A stretch of DNA of 64,000 nucleotides from Glycomyces sp. TRM65418 (GTDB taxonomy: Bacteria; Actinomycetota; Actinomycetes; Mycobacteriales; Micromonosporaceae): positions 310,001 through 374,000 of the forward strand of contig NZ_JAJFAX010000001.1 in the NCBI RefSeq assembly GCF_019710475.1, written 5' to 3'. Below, in pieces: positions 16,441 through 24,122 of the stretch; the stretch's first letter is position 1; the number at the start of each line of letters is the position of its first letter. The notes beneath the pieces were generated by a model. The model saw only the letters and a program-made list of their open reading frames with translations. It made no database searches and was not told where the DNA came from. The position numbers were made by a program, and so were the translations under genes.

Positions 16441-17360
16441 GAGCTTGTTTCAACGTGCCTGAGGTCTGTTGCGGTGCAACAGATGTCGTGAGGACATGGC
16501 AGGTCCTGGACCGAGACAGCAGGAGAGCCCCTGGTAGAACAGCAGGTGCTGAAATCCGTTGTCTACCAGGAGCTCTCGTGCTTTTCTACCCTGCCGCGCT
16601 ACCCCTGTCCACCTCGACCCTCAACCGCGTGGCCGGCCTCATCCGCACCCACCGCAAGACCATCGGCTCCCGCTGGCGAGTCCTCGACCCCGGCACCCAG
16701 GCACTGCTCACCCTCGCCTACCTGCGTAAAGGCGAAGCACTACGGATCCTCGCCGCCGGGTTCGGCATCTCGGCCGCGACCGCATGGCGACGCACCCGCG
16801 AGACCATCCTCCTGCTCGCCGCCCGCGCCCCGGGGATCCGAGACGCCCTGCAGCATGCGAAGTGCTCCGGTGCGGCCTTCGTGATCCTCGACGGCACCCT
16901 GGTCCACATCGACCGCAACCAGATCGACCAGCCCTTCTACTCCGGCAAACACCAGCGGCACGGGATGAATCTCCAGGCCATCGCCGATGCGCGAGGGAAC
17001 CTGCTGTGGGTCTCCGGGGCGATCCGCGGCTCGATCCACGACACCGCTGCCGCCCGGACCTGGCAGATCCCCAGGCTCCTGCACGAGCACGGCCTGTTCG
17101 CCCTGGGCGACAAGGGCTACGACGGACTCGACCGAGACCTGGTGGTCACGCCGTTCAAGGGGAAGGGCAAGCCGGAGTGGCAGAAGGAGTACAACCGCCT
17201 CCACACCCGGCTCCGCGGCCCCGGCGAACGAATGTTCTCCCAGCTCAAGAAATGGTCGATCTTCGCCCAGCTCCGCTGCGACCCCGCCTGGACCACCCAC
17301 ATCGCCAAAGCCCTCCAGGTCCTCAACGACTACGAGCGCTCAGCAGGTTGAAACAAGCTC
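16441..17360 (+). mobile_element. IS-C: 920-bp insertion sequence with 14-bp inverted repeats and 3-bp duplication
   Basis: Inverted repeats GAGCTTGTTTCAAC (16441-16454) and its exact complement at 17347-17360 bound the element. The trinucleotide ACT is duplicated at 16438-16440 and 17361-17363. Excision restores an older transposase frame, which confirms the borders to the base. One transposase gene fills the element. Confidence 0.92.
16578..17351 (+). CDS. IS-C transposase, IS5 family (DDE_Tnp_4-like)
   Basis: 257-residue transposase from GTG 16578 (VLFYPAALPLST), with the ribosome-site-like CAGGAG 8-13 bases upstream. N-terminal HTH region (LRILAAGFGISAATAWRRTRE), first Asp in FVILDGTLVHID, conserved GKHQRHGMNLQAI, GSIHDTAAAR, second Asp in FALGDKGYDGL, and Glu in RGPGERMFSQLKKW. 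The stop codon lies inside the right inverted repeat. Fragments of the same subfamily lie at 15287-15628 and 38070-38286, so this IS group has been active in the genome. The copy is intact. Confidence 0.9.
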   Translation: MLFYPAALPLSTSTLNRVAGLIRTHRKTIGSRWRVLDPGTQALLTLAYLRKGEALRILAAGFGISAATAWRRTRETILLLAARAPGIRDALQHAKCSGAAFVILDGTLVHIDRNQIDQPFYSGKHQRHGMNLQAIADARGNLLWVSGAIRGSIHDTAAARTWQIPRLLHEHGLFALGDKGYDGLDRDLVVTPFKGKGKPEWQKEYNRLHTRLRGPGERMFSQLKKWSIFAQLRCDPAWTTHIAKALQVLNDYERSAG

Positions 17361-17411
17361 ACTCATCTGCTGGAGACGCCTCAAGCGTGCCGTTTGAACC
17401 GAGCCTGCTTC

Positions 17412-17960
17412 TCATCTTTGCGGGAGCAACCGGTGCACGATGGCGACAGCTGATCCTTCGGTGTTCGTGAGCCGGGCGGTGTCCACCTTGCAGGGGCCGG
17501 GTGGCCAGTCGATGCGCACGAAATCGCCCTCGATGCACCCGTCAGGCCCGTAGTCAGCGACCGAATAGGCGGCGTCGATCGTCACCAGCCCTCCGGGCGG
17601 AACGTGCCAATCCATCACACCAAGCCATCGCGCATGCGGCAGTTGGTCGTCGACCATGGCGAGCAGTTGGTGTTCGGTATCAGCGCACCACCATCGGACG
17701 ATGCAACGATGCTCGGCCAGATAGGCGGATGCAAGCGGCTCGTCGCCGAGGACGAGCGCGTGGGCTTCATCGGTGATGGGGCCGAACGCAACGAGCCCGT
17801 GATAGTCGTCAACAGCGCATGCTCGGCCGTAGTCACCCCAGGTTGTCGGGTCGTCCCCGGATCCGAGATCGGCTCCACCCCAGGAACTTGCGCGCAGAAG
17901 ATCGCGAAGCTGGTGAACGCGAGCGGGAAGGGAGTCCCGGTGGTGGAAGAGCTTCCTCAT
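17412..17960 (-). CDS. Imm21-type immunity protein
   Basis: 182 residues from ATG 17960. The segment DYGRACAVDDYHGLVAFG, the LVLGDEPLASAYL strand, RWWCADTEHQLL and the closing FVRIDWPPGPCKV region resemble the Imm21 immunity family of polymorphic toxin systems. The protein is predicted cytosolic and acidic. Like the SUKH-3 gene 1.2 kb upstream, it has no partner toxin in the window. The strings fit the family well by memory; a profile search would settle it. An in-frame ATG at 17978 would add six residues but has no better ribosome site. Confidence 0.7.
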   Translation of the reverse strand: MRKLFHHRDSLPARVHQLRDLLRASSWGGADLGSGDDPTTWGDYGRACAVDDYHGLVAFGPITDEAHALVLGDEPLASAYLAEHRCIVRWWCADTEHQLLAMVDDQLPHARWLGVMDWHVPPGGLVTIDAAYSVADYGPDGCIEGDFVRIDWPPGPCKVDTARLTNTEGSAVAIVHRLLPQR

Positions 17961-18086
17961 GGCGACCTTTGGAACCACTCAGGACCCCAATGAGAAACAC
18001 CTGAATCCAGCCCACGCAGAATCCCCACTTCCGTGGCTTGGGTGGGGATCGTCGTGGGCGAGACGTTGTGGCAGTCGCGGTGCGGG

Positions 18087-18814
18087 TCAGGCGGTGCGGG
18101 CGAGATTGTGGAGACTGGCGATACCGCTCATCGCGATCGCGCCGCCTTCGCCGCGCAGGCGGCAGTCTCGCAAGATCTTCCAGGTCTTCATCCGCGCGAA
18201 AGCGTGCTCGACCCGTGCCCTGACCTCCCGGTGCGAGGCATTGTGCTCGGCTTTCCAGGCCGGTAGGTCGGCGACGGTGCGGGATGATCGCGCTGGTGGC
18301 GATGTAGCCGCCATCGCCGATCACGTTGTGATTGCGGCAGGCGTGCTCGGCACCGGAATCGGCGAACGCGATGCAGTCGTTGCGGTTGCCCGGAAGCGGC
18401 GCGCCCACGGTGACCACCAGTGGCGTATCGGCGTCGATGACGACTTGGTGGTTGGTCGAGTACCTGTAGTTCTTGCTCGGCGCGGCGATCGACCGGTCCC
18501 GGGTGGGCACCAGGGTGCCGTCGACGATGAGGACGGTGCCGGGCGCGAACCGCTTGCGCAGCCGCAACGCCACCTTCGGTCCCAGGTCGTCGATGATGCG
18601 GTCGGCGGCGGACTTCGAGACACCGAACAGGGGCGCGAGCTGGCGCAGGGTTAGATTGGTCCGCCAGTAGGCGGCCAGGCACAGGCGCCAGGGCCGGCCC
18701 CGGCGCGGCGGCACCTTCGCGCTCCAACTGCCGCACCAGCCAGGCGAACACCCTGGGTCGCAGCCCCGAGAACGGCTCGATCCAGCACTCCTCGGCAGCC
18801 GTCACCACGCCCAC
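18087..18814 (-). pseudogene. Degenerate IS5-family transposase related to IS-A
   Basis: Start GTG 18814 (VGVVTAAEECWIEPFSGLRPRVF) is nearly identical to the IS-A transposase N-terminus. The frame shifts near 18725, a segment matching LTDRVLLV of IS-A is missing, and a second frameshift near 18270 separates the central DDE part (VLIVDGTLVP, IGDGGYIA) from the C-terminus (VRARVEHAFARMK to GIASLHNLARTA). No IS-A-type right end is found beyond the stop. It is a dead relic. Confidence 0.85.
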
Positions 18815-18856
18815 CAGGACATCCTAAACCGTTGGGACACAAGTAGAAACGGTCCA

Positions 18857-19435
18857 TCATTGAGTCGGGCGGATGGCCGCGTACAGCAGCATGTCCCGGC
18901 GGACCTCGCCGATGATTTGATGGCTTCGCAAGAGTCCTTCGCGGGCGTAGCCAGCGCGCTCGGCAGTTCGTATCGAACCGGTATTCCAAGGCTCGATGTA
19001 CAGCTCCATCCGGAACAGTCCGGGCACCGTCCATCCGAAGGCGGTGAGCGCGGTGAGGGCGTCGGCGGCGAATCCGCGCCCGCGGACGGAAGGCGCGATC
19101 GAGTACCCGGCCGACGCCCGACCGGCCTCGAGTTCTCTGAGCCAGAGCCCGCATTGACCGACCGCCGTATCGTTGCTGGCTTCAGCGATCACGAAGGAGA
19201 AGCCGGCGCCTTCGTGGTAGCGTCCCATCTGCCGACGTATCCATGCCAGGGCCTCCTCGTCATTGGCATGCCGCGGCAGCGTGCCGATCGTGGGAACGTA
19301 GGCATCGGTAGCGAGCTCCCGGGCCATGGCGATGTCGTCCTCACGCGGTCGGCGGAGCACGACACCGCCGTGCGCAGGCGGCGTGGATGGCCAAGGCGGG
19401 AGCGGCGAGGTCGACACCATGGCCTCATTATCCAT
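18857..19435 (-). CDS. RimJ/RimL-type GNAT N-acetyltransferase
   Basis: 192-residue acetyltransferase of the RimJ/RimL group (Acetyltransf_3). The order is VVLRRPREDDI (strand 1), QCGLWL (strand 3), ASAGYSIAPSVRGRGFAADALTALTAFGW (motif A with RGRGFA pyrophosphate loop, residues 110-140), and the NTGSIRTAERAGYAREGLLR signature that ends in the conserved R-hook. Members acetylate ribosomal protein N-termini or small amines and some confer drug resistance; this substrate is unknown. It sits 43 bp from the relic transposase at 18814, within the mobile island. A second Met at residue 6 is an alternative start. Confidence 0.85.
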   Translation of the reverse strand: MDNEAMVSTSPLPPWPSTPPAHGGVVLRRPREDDIAMARELATDAYVPTIGTLPRHANDEEALAWIRRQMGRYHEGAGFSFVIAEASNDTAVGQCGLWLRELEAGRASAGYSIAPSVRGRGFAADALTALTAFGWTVPGLFRMELYIEPWNTGSIRTAERAGYAREGLLRSHQIIGEVRRDMLLYAAIRPTQ

Positions 19436-19551
19436 GCAAACGCGCTCGCCGACCGTCGCGCAATATCGCCCAGCCGCAACCCCGGAGTCCTCACGTTCTA
19501 CGGACGCGACGGTGCCATGTCGCGTCTCAAACGGCCGGGTAGGTTGCAGCG

Positions 19552-19938
19552 GTGAAGCAATTCTGGAGAACCTTCATGTTGTGGTCCGCCCTGAATGCCG
19601 GAATCACAGCAGTGCCGCTGGTGGCACTCCCGCTCCTTGCGACCGGCGGGCCCGATCTTGTCCTGATGCGGCTTATGGCAGCCATCGCCGGACTGGGGGT
19701 CGGGTTGGGCGTTGCGCTCGTGGTCCTCCCTACCGCGCTGCTGACGACGAAGCGGTTCGCGCATCACTCCAAAAACTGGATCTTCATCCCTTATGCCGCA
19801 ATGATTCCGTACATGGTCGCGATCATGGCGGCCACCGGCATGTTCTTCATGCCCCCGTTGGTGCTGCAGCTCGTCGTCGCTGTGACCCTGCACCTTCTGA
19901 TCGCGCAACGCCTTCGAAAGGCACCCCGGCTCTCATGA
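19552..19938 (+). CDS. Small four-helix membrane protein, paralogue of 14564 gene
   Basis: 128 residues from GTG 19552 (VKQFWRTFMLWSALNAG). Four hydrophobic segments cover residues 8-30, 38-60, 75-97 and 98-118. The VALVVLPTALLTTKRF...WIFIPYAAMIPY region matches the same position in the protein at 14564-15124. No known family is recognised and no enzyme motif is visible. It stands between a GNAT gene and an unknown soluble protein. Two paralogues in the same island, both next to mobile DNA, suggest cargo of the same kind. Confidence 0.65.
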   Translation: MKQFWRTFMLWSALNAGITAVPLVALPLLATGGPDLVLMRLMAAIAGLGVGLGVALVVLPTALLTTKRFAHHSKNWIFIPYAAMIPYMVAIMAATGMFFMPPLVLQLVVAVTLHLLIAQRLRKAPRLS

Positions 19939-20144
19939 ACGCCGGCCAGACCGCGCAATACGAGCCATCCTCCGCGCATCGGGCCGTCGGACACTCGGAT
20001 CCCTTTCCGGGAGGGAAACCTCCCAGCCGAGGGCCGCATCCAAACCGGGACCGGCACAGTAGCGGCGCGCGCCACGGATCTACGCTTCCGACATACTCAG
20101 CCCGGAGGGGCTTCGCCCTTCCGATGCCTCAACAGGGTGGATCA

Positions 20145-20627
20145 ATGACGGCTCTCTCGCTCCAGTGGAACATGGGGAATGCAGGCTCCGCCGACCTTGT
20201 CTTCCAGCATGCGGCGGAGAGCGTCGAAGTGCACACAACGTACATAGGTGACGGTCTCGGCTCCATTGTGCAGGCCGCCGTCGACCTTCACAGAGGTTCA
20301 CGATCGGCGTTCGCCTATCTACCCGCAGAACCCTCCGGGACCTGCCTGTTCTTTGGAGGAGCACGCACCGATGTGTATGTTCAGATAGTGCAGTTCGCTG
20401 ACATGGAGTCCTTGTCCGCTCGGTGGAGCGGGGGCGAGCTTCGGTGGCATGGACGGGTCGACGTCAGGGAGTATGTCCGCAACGTGAAGCACATGGCTGA
20501 CGACGTGTTGCTTCAGTGCGGAGGCGTCGAGTCGTACGCGAGGGCCTGGGGCGGGATTTCCTTCCCGATCGAGGAACTGGAATCACTTCGGCAAGGACCT
20601 TCGACCGGACCCGGCTCCGCCCGTTGA
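20145..20627 (+). CDS. Uncharacterised soluble protein, possible immunity protein
   Basis: 160 residues. The pattern is SLQWNMGNAGSADLVFQ, DGLGSIVQAAVDLHRG, a TCLFFGG strand, VYVQIVQFADM, VREYVRNVKHMADDVLLQCG and YARAWGGISFPIEELESL. Similar small proteins that pair LGxLxxAxxxLxxG with a final (Y/W)xxxWxxxxFPxxxLxxL are common as unnamed accessory genes in actinomycetes. No enzymatic residues stand out. Because two immunity-type genes lie within 5 kb, an immunity role is possible but unproved. ATG 20145 is preferred; an ATG at 20124 is in the same frame. Confidence 0.6.
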   Translation: MTALSLQWNMGNAGSADLVFQHAAESVEVHTTYIGDGLGSIVQAAVDLHRGSRSAFAYLPAEPSGTCLFFGGARTDVYVQIVQFADMESLSARWSGGELRWHGRVDVREYVRNVKHMADDVLLQCGGVESYARAWGGISFPIEELESLRQGPSTGPGSAR

Positions 20628-20933
20628 TGGGCTGGTCAACCTGCGGGTTCATGGGCTGCGCCTGATAAACGCGCACCCCGGACTCTCGCCGAAAGGACCG
20701 CGGCGGCCCTGCTGGAGGCCAGGATCACGGTCGAGGCGGCCTCGCCCGATTATGCATAATCAAAACATCGCGCATAGAGAGGAGGGACTTTAATTGACGA
20801 GACATGCTTGGAGGCCGAACGTCGGACATCCCGCGTAGAGTGCAGGCATTTTTATCTTCTGAGCAGGGCATGACGTCAGAGCCAGTCTCCGACGGGTGGC
20901 CGGTTGATTCGCGTCCATGGAGTTGCCCTCGCA
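20628..20933. other. Intergenic region with a coding relic and an AT-rich promoter-like patch
   Basis: One frame reads RTAAALLEARITVEAASPDYA to a TAA near 20760, which looks like the end of a lost gene. An AT-rich patch with GAGAGGAGGGAC near 20775-20795 resembles a ribosome site, but only very short frames follow it. No complete gene is visible. Confidence 0.4.
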
Positions 20934-21380
20934 TCACCGGTCGGGTACAGGTCGAGCCTCGTCAGGCGCCCATTCGGGTCGGTAGTCGCGGTGATCGGCC
21001 CAGGGAGCGGCGAGGTCGCGGAGCTCGCGGCAGCGGGCGATGTCGGCAACTTCGGACTCGAGGTCGCCGTCGAAGTTCAACCATTCACCACATCCGCAGC
21101 AGGCCCAGACGCCGTTCTCAGGACGGTCGGCCGGGCGGTGCCGCGCAAGGATGCGGCGCCCGGCGGCGACTTCGCGGAGCGCCCTCGCCGGGGAGTGAAA
21201 GACAATGTGGTCGGCTGGTCCGGGCGCTGTCGTGTCGTCGTCGGCGACTAGGACGAGGCGGCCCGCGCCGTCTTCGATGCGGCCACCGCGGCCGCGGTGC
21301 CAGGGGGCAGCGCCAGCCGCGCGCGCGGTGGCTTCGTCCTCAACAAGGCGGACGTAGATGAAGTTGCGGAGGTCGTTCAT
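20934..21380 (-). CDS. DUF6221 family protein
   Basis: 148 residues. Typical features of DUF6221 are present: an N-terminal (F)xxxRLxEDEATARAA segment (residues 7-21), a DHIVFHSPARALREVAAGRRILARH core, a short Cys-containing patch (WACCGCGEW), and the C-terminal LRDLAAPWADHRDYRPEWAP. The family is frequent in actinomycete prophages and integrative elements and has no known function. An AAGGAA lies about 13 bases upstream of ATG 21380. It supports this stretch being part of an integrated element. Confidence 0.85.
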   Translation of the reverse strand: MNDLRNFIYVRLVEDEATARAAGAAPWHRGRGGRIEDGAGRLVLVADDDTTAPGPADHIVFHSPARALREVAAGRRILARHRPADRPENGVWACCGCGEWLNFDGDLESEVADIARCRELRDLAAPWADHRDYRPEWAPDEARPVPDR

Positions 21381-21520
21381 GCTGGCTGAGGGGTTCCTTC
21401 TCGGTAGTGGCGGCGGTCGCGCCGTTCGCGATGGCGGTGTCGAGCAGCGTTAGAGGAGAGGTGCTGCATGCCGCGAGCGTAGTGCTACCGAAGGCGCGGG
21501 GGCCGGACCCTCAGCAGCTC

Positions 21521-21715
21521 CTACGGTCCGCAGCGGCCCGGGACTTCCTTTACCGCCCCCGTGCCAGGGTCTTCCGGTTCGGGTTCTGGGGCGAGGCCCT
21601 GGGCTCTCAGCTGCTTTGCTTTCGCGATCCGGATGAGGACTCCGGCGATGCGGTGGGCGTCGATAGTCTCGCGCCGCTCGCCATACACGCTGATCCGGCG
21701 CTCATATCCTGACAT
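21521..21715 (-). CDS. Small hypothetical protein
   Basis: 64 residues (MSGYERRISVYGERRETID...), basic and charged at the N-terminus with an LIRIAKAKQLRAQG helix and an acidic Pro-rich tail. It follows the HTH gene at 21776 on the same strand by 60 bp. No family is recognised and no strong ribosome site is seen; it could be chance. Confidence 0.35.
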   Translation of the reverse strand: MSGYERRISVYGERRETIDAHRIAGVLIRIAKAKQLRAQGLAPEPEPEDPGTGAVKEVPGRCGP

Positions 21716-21775
21716 CGCCCGACCATAACGCCGGAGCCCTCGCCTCCCTTGGAAGCGATCGTGCCGTGTCGCGAC

Positions 21776-22072
21776 TCAGCCGGCCAGGAGCCGGTGGATG
21801 CTGCGCCGACTGATTCCGAACTCGGCCGCCAGCGCCTTCCTGCAGGCCCCCGCACGAGCCGCAGTCAGCAGACGCTCGAACTCCTCAGGCGCGAGCCGGT
21901 CCCGGATCGCCCGAGGTTGACCATTGCGGGAGGCAGCCGCCAGCTCGGAAACTTCCGGTGCCGACTGGTGCCGTCCTGGGGTCGCGGCGGCCGAAATGAC
22001 GTCTCGTACGCGCGCCAACAGGCGCGTGACCTGCGGTGATGAGTTGTAGTAAGCGGCGCTAAGGTCCACCAC
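21776..22072 (-). CDS. Small HTH protein of an integrative element
   Basis: 98 residues from GTG 22072 (VVDLSAAYYNSSPQVTRLL). A helical N-domain is followed by AIRDRLAPEEFERLLTAARAG and a C-terminal Hin-like HTH (ALAAEFGISRRSIHRLLAG). It is the intact homologue of the frameshifted gene at 12245-12548; the DNA around both starts is also conserved (GAGTTGTAGTAAG within each, plus strand). It likely binds DNA, perhaps as a regulator or accessory factor of the mobile element. A hairpin at 22100-22128 lies just upstream. Confidence 0.65.
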   Translation of the reverse strand: MVDLSAAYYNSSPQVTRLLARVRDVISAAATPGRHQSAPEVSELAAASRNGQPRAIRDRLAPEEFERLLTAARAGACRKALAAEFGISRRSIHRLLAG

Positions 22073-22099
22073 CCGGCCCCCTCATGGGGCCCATGTGAT

Positions 22100-22128
22100 C
22101 GCCTGTGACCGGCTCTCGGTCACAGGCG
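22100..22128. terminator. Stem-loop near the right edge of the island
   Basis: 11-bp perfect stem CGCCTGTGACC / GGTCACAGGCG with a 7-nt loop, followed by a short T run. It lies upstream of the HTH gene start and could insulate the island from the chromosome. Confidence 0.6.
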
Positions 22129-22456
22129 TCACGTTTACTGGTCCTCGTCTGCTACCCATACCGCGCCGACGGCGGGTTCGATTACCTCTGCATCCGCACC
22201 TCCCACGTGCGCTCCTTCGCGGGGCACATGTGTCCGTGTGTGACCAGCTGTAGGACTGTGATCGTCCATTAGGGTCTATGTTCGAGCCGGTGTCTCCCCG
22301 ACCATCGCGTGCAGGTAGCCGATGCGCTGCTCGACGCGCGCGGACGACTTCTCGACCGGCCAGGCGGGATTCCCAAAGTGGACCGGGGCGGTTCTGGCCC
22401 CGGCGAGTGGTCGGCCGCTTCGCCCGGGACCGGGCCCGGCGGCCGACCCCTCGCCG
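22129..22456. other. Gene-free stretch between island and sugar ABC operon
   Basis: About 330 bases without a convincing gene. On the minus strand a frame reads HFGNPAWPVEKSSARVEQRIGYLHAMVG and stops near 22276, which may be the tail of a lost gene. No repeat of the tRNA-Val 3' end is seen here. Confidence 0.35.
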
Positions 22457-23140
22457 TCAGTTCCGCACCGTGAATCGATCGGTGATGTCCGTGACGACCG
22501 GTCTCGCGACGAGCCACAACGACACCGAGAACGCCCCTCCCAGCAGGAGCAGCAGCGCCTCGGAGCCCAGGACCACCGTGGCGATCACCACGACGAACAG
22601 GGCGAGCAAGCCGAGAGACGACTTCCATGAGAGGAAGAACTCCGCCGCCGCCACGCGGAGGACGTCCCGGAAGCGGAACGAGAAGAACGAGGTCACCACG
22701 AGCAGGTGACCCGACCACACGGCGAGCGCCACCAGGAGTACGGCGCAGACCGGTCGCAGGACCGCTCCCCCGGCGACCCCTTCGGCGAAGAGCAGGTTCA
22801 CGGCCAGCACCGTCGTCAGCGCGAGCACCGGGACCCACCAGGCGATCGTGTCCCGCAGGTTGAGCCGCAACCCGCGAAGCAGCAGTCGCGCCGGGCTCAG
22901 GTCCGGTTCCCTCGCCCAGGCCCGCTGCGCGTACAGCGCCGCCGAGAGCGCGGGAGCGGCCGGCAGGAGCGCGGCCGTGAAGAGCACGACGTTCGAGGGC
23001 TCGGGCGCCAACAGGGTCCAGAACAGCAGGGTCGGCAGCCCGGCGACCGCGAGGAACACTCCGAGGACGAGGTACCGGTAGACCGCGGCGGTCAGCCGGG
23101 AGAGCGCCCCCGGGCCGATCTCGTCGGCGTGCGTCGTCAT
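22457..23140 (-). CDS. DUF624 (YesL-like) membrane protein of a sugar ABC operon
   Basis: 227 residues with five to six membrane helices and the DUF624 pattern: YRYLVLGVFLAVAGLPTLLFW near the N-terminus, an Arg/Trp-rich LRLNLRDTIAWWVPVLAL helix in the middle, and FFSFRFRDVLRVAAAEFF before the last helices. In Bacillus, YesL sits with the rhamnogalacturonan and other oligosaccharide transporters YesOPQ/LplABC; its role is unclear, perhaps transporter assembly. Here it is the last gene of the operon SBP - permease - permease - DUF624, starting 55 bp after the second permease. Confidence 0.8.
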   Translation of the reverse strand: MTTHADEIGPGALSRLTAAVYRYLVLGVFLAVAGLPTLLFWTLLAPEPSNVVLFTAALLPAAPALSAALYAQRAWAREPDLSPARLLLRGLRLNLRDTIAWWVPVLALTTVLAVNLLFAEGVAGGAVLRPVCAVLLVALAVWSGHLLVVTSFFSFRFRDVLRVAAAEFFLSWKSSLGLLALFVVVIATVVLGSEALLLLLGGAFSVSLWLVARPVVTDITDRFTVRN

Positions 23141-23195
23141 CGTGATGCTCCCGCCGCCCTGCGCGTTTCGGCCGCGCGCCTCTCCGCGTCGCGTC

Positions 23196-24122
23196 TCATC
23201 CCTTCACCGAGCCCAGCATGATCCCCGATACGAAATAGCGCTGCACGAAGGGATAGACGCACAGGATGGGGATGACGGTGAGGATCATCGTCACCGCCTG
23301 GATGTTGGTCGACACCAGCGCGGTCGTCGTCCCCGCGGCCGCCGCCCCTTCGGAAGCCGAGGTGGAGGCCCCCGCGATGAGGTTCCTCAGGAACAGGGTG
23401 ACGGGGAAGAGCTCGGTCTTGTCGAGGTAGAGGAACGCGGCGAACCAGTCGTTCCAGAAGGCGACCGAGTAGAAGAGCACCATCGTGGCGACGACCGCCT
23501 TCGACAGCGGCAGCACGATCCGCCCGAAGATGCCGTACCAGCCGAGCCCGTCGATCTGCGCGGCCTCCTCGAGGTCCTTCGGCAGGCTCTCGAAGAACGA
23601 CTTCATGACGAGGAGGTTGAACACGGAGATCGCCCCGGGCAGCACGATCGCCCACATGGTGTTCTTCATGCCCAGCGAGGAGATGAGCACGTAGTTGGGC
23701 ACGAGGCCGCCGTTGAAGAACATCGTGAACACGGCGATGCCGATGAGCGCCTTCCGTCCTTTCAGGTGCTTCTTCGACAGCACGTACGCGTAGGTCGTGG
23801 TGAGGACCATGGCGATCAGGGTCCCGACCACGGTGTACAGCACGGAGTTGCCGTAGTTGCGCCAGAACATCTCGTTCGACATCACCGCGCCGTAGGTGTC
23901 GGTGTTGAAGCCGACGGGCCAGAAGCTGACCTGGCCCGCGTTGATCGCGCCCGGCGAGCTGAACGACTGGGCGAGGACCGTGATGAACGGGTACAGCATG
24001 ACCAGGCACAGGAGGACGAGGAAGGTCGCGTTGACGACGCCGAAGACGCGCGTCCCGGTGGACTCCTTCATCGGTCGTGGGCGGGTCGCCGGCCTCGTCG
24101 TGTTCTTCGCAATGTCGGTCAC
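23196..24122 (-). CDS. Carbohydrate ABC transporter permease, LplC/YtcP-like
   Basis: 308-residue inner-membrane permease of the CUT1 subfamily. Six helices are visible, and the EAA cytoplasmic loop (DLEEAAQIDGLGWYGIFGRIVLPLSKAV, about residues 195-222) contacts the ATPase. The C-terminus VQRYFVSGIMLGSVKG is the standard ending of LplC/YtcP proteins. The GTG at 24122 overlaps the stop of the partner permease by 4 bp, so translation is coupled. No ATPase is encoded in the operon; CUT1 systems of actinomycetes usually share an MsiK-type ATPase. The substrate is probably an arabinoxylan oligosaccharide, inferred from the adjacent hydrolases and shared operator. Confidence 0.9.
   Translation of the reverse strand: MTDIAKNTTRPATRPRPMKESTGTRVFGVVNATFLVLLCLVMLYPFITVLAQSFSSPGAINAGQVSFWPVGFNTDTYGAVMSNEMFWRNYGNSVLYTVVGTLIAMVLTTTYAYVLSKKHLKGRKALIGIAVFTMFFNGGLVPNYVLISSLGMKNTMWAIVLPGAISVFNLLVMKSFFESLPKDLEEAAQIDGLGWYGIFGRIVLPLSKAVVATMVLFYSVAFWNDWFAAFLYLDKTELFPVTLFLRNLIAGASTSASEGAAAAGTTTALVSTNIQAVTMILTVIPILCVYPFVQRYFVSGIMLGSVKG

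Larger units (their letters stand above)
16250..17397 (+). pseudogene. Older IS5-type transposase relic, interrupted by IS-C
   Basis: Only the C-terminal part survives: WLRSKRIEAIIL, CVVEQAIAHFHQFKRRAVRW, LHEDFTKLAAA in shifting frames up to 16440. The frame resumes after IS-C at 17361. Removing IS-C and one ACT copy rebuilds FTKLAAALICWRRLKRAV and a stop at 17395-17397, the usual C-terminus of IS5 transposases (VVERTFAWLHxFRRLRxR...LACxLICWR). Small deletions before 16420 show that it was already dead or has decayed since. Confidence 0.75.
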
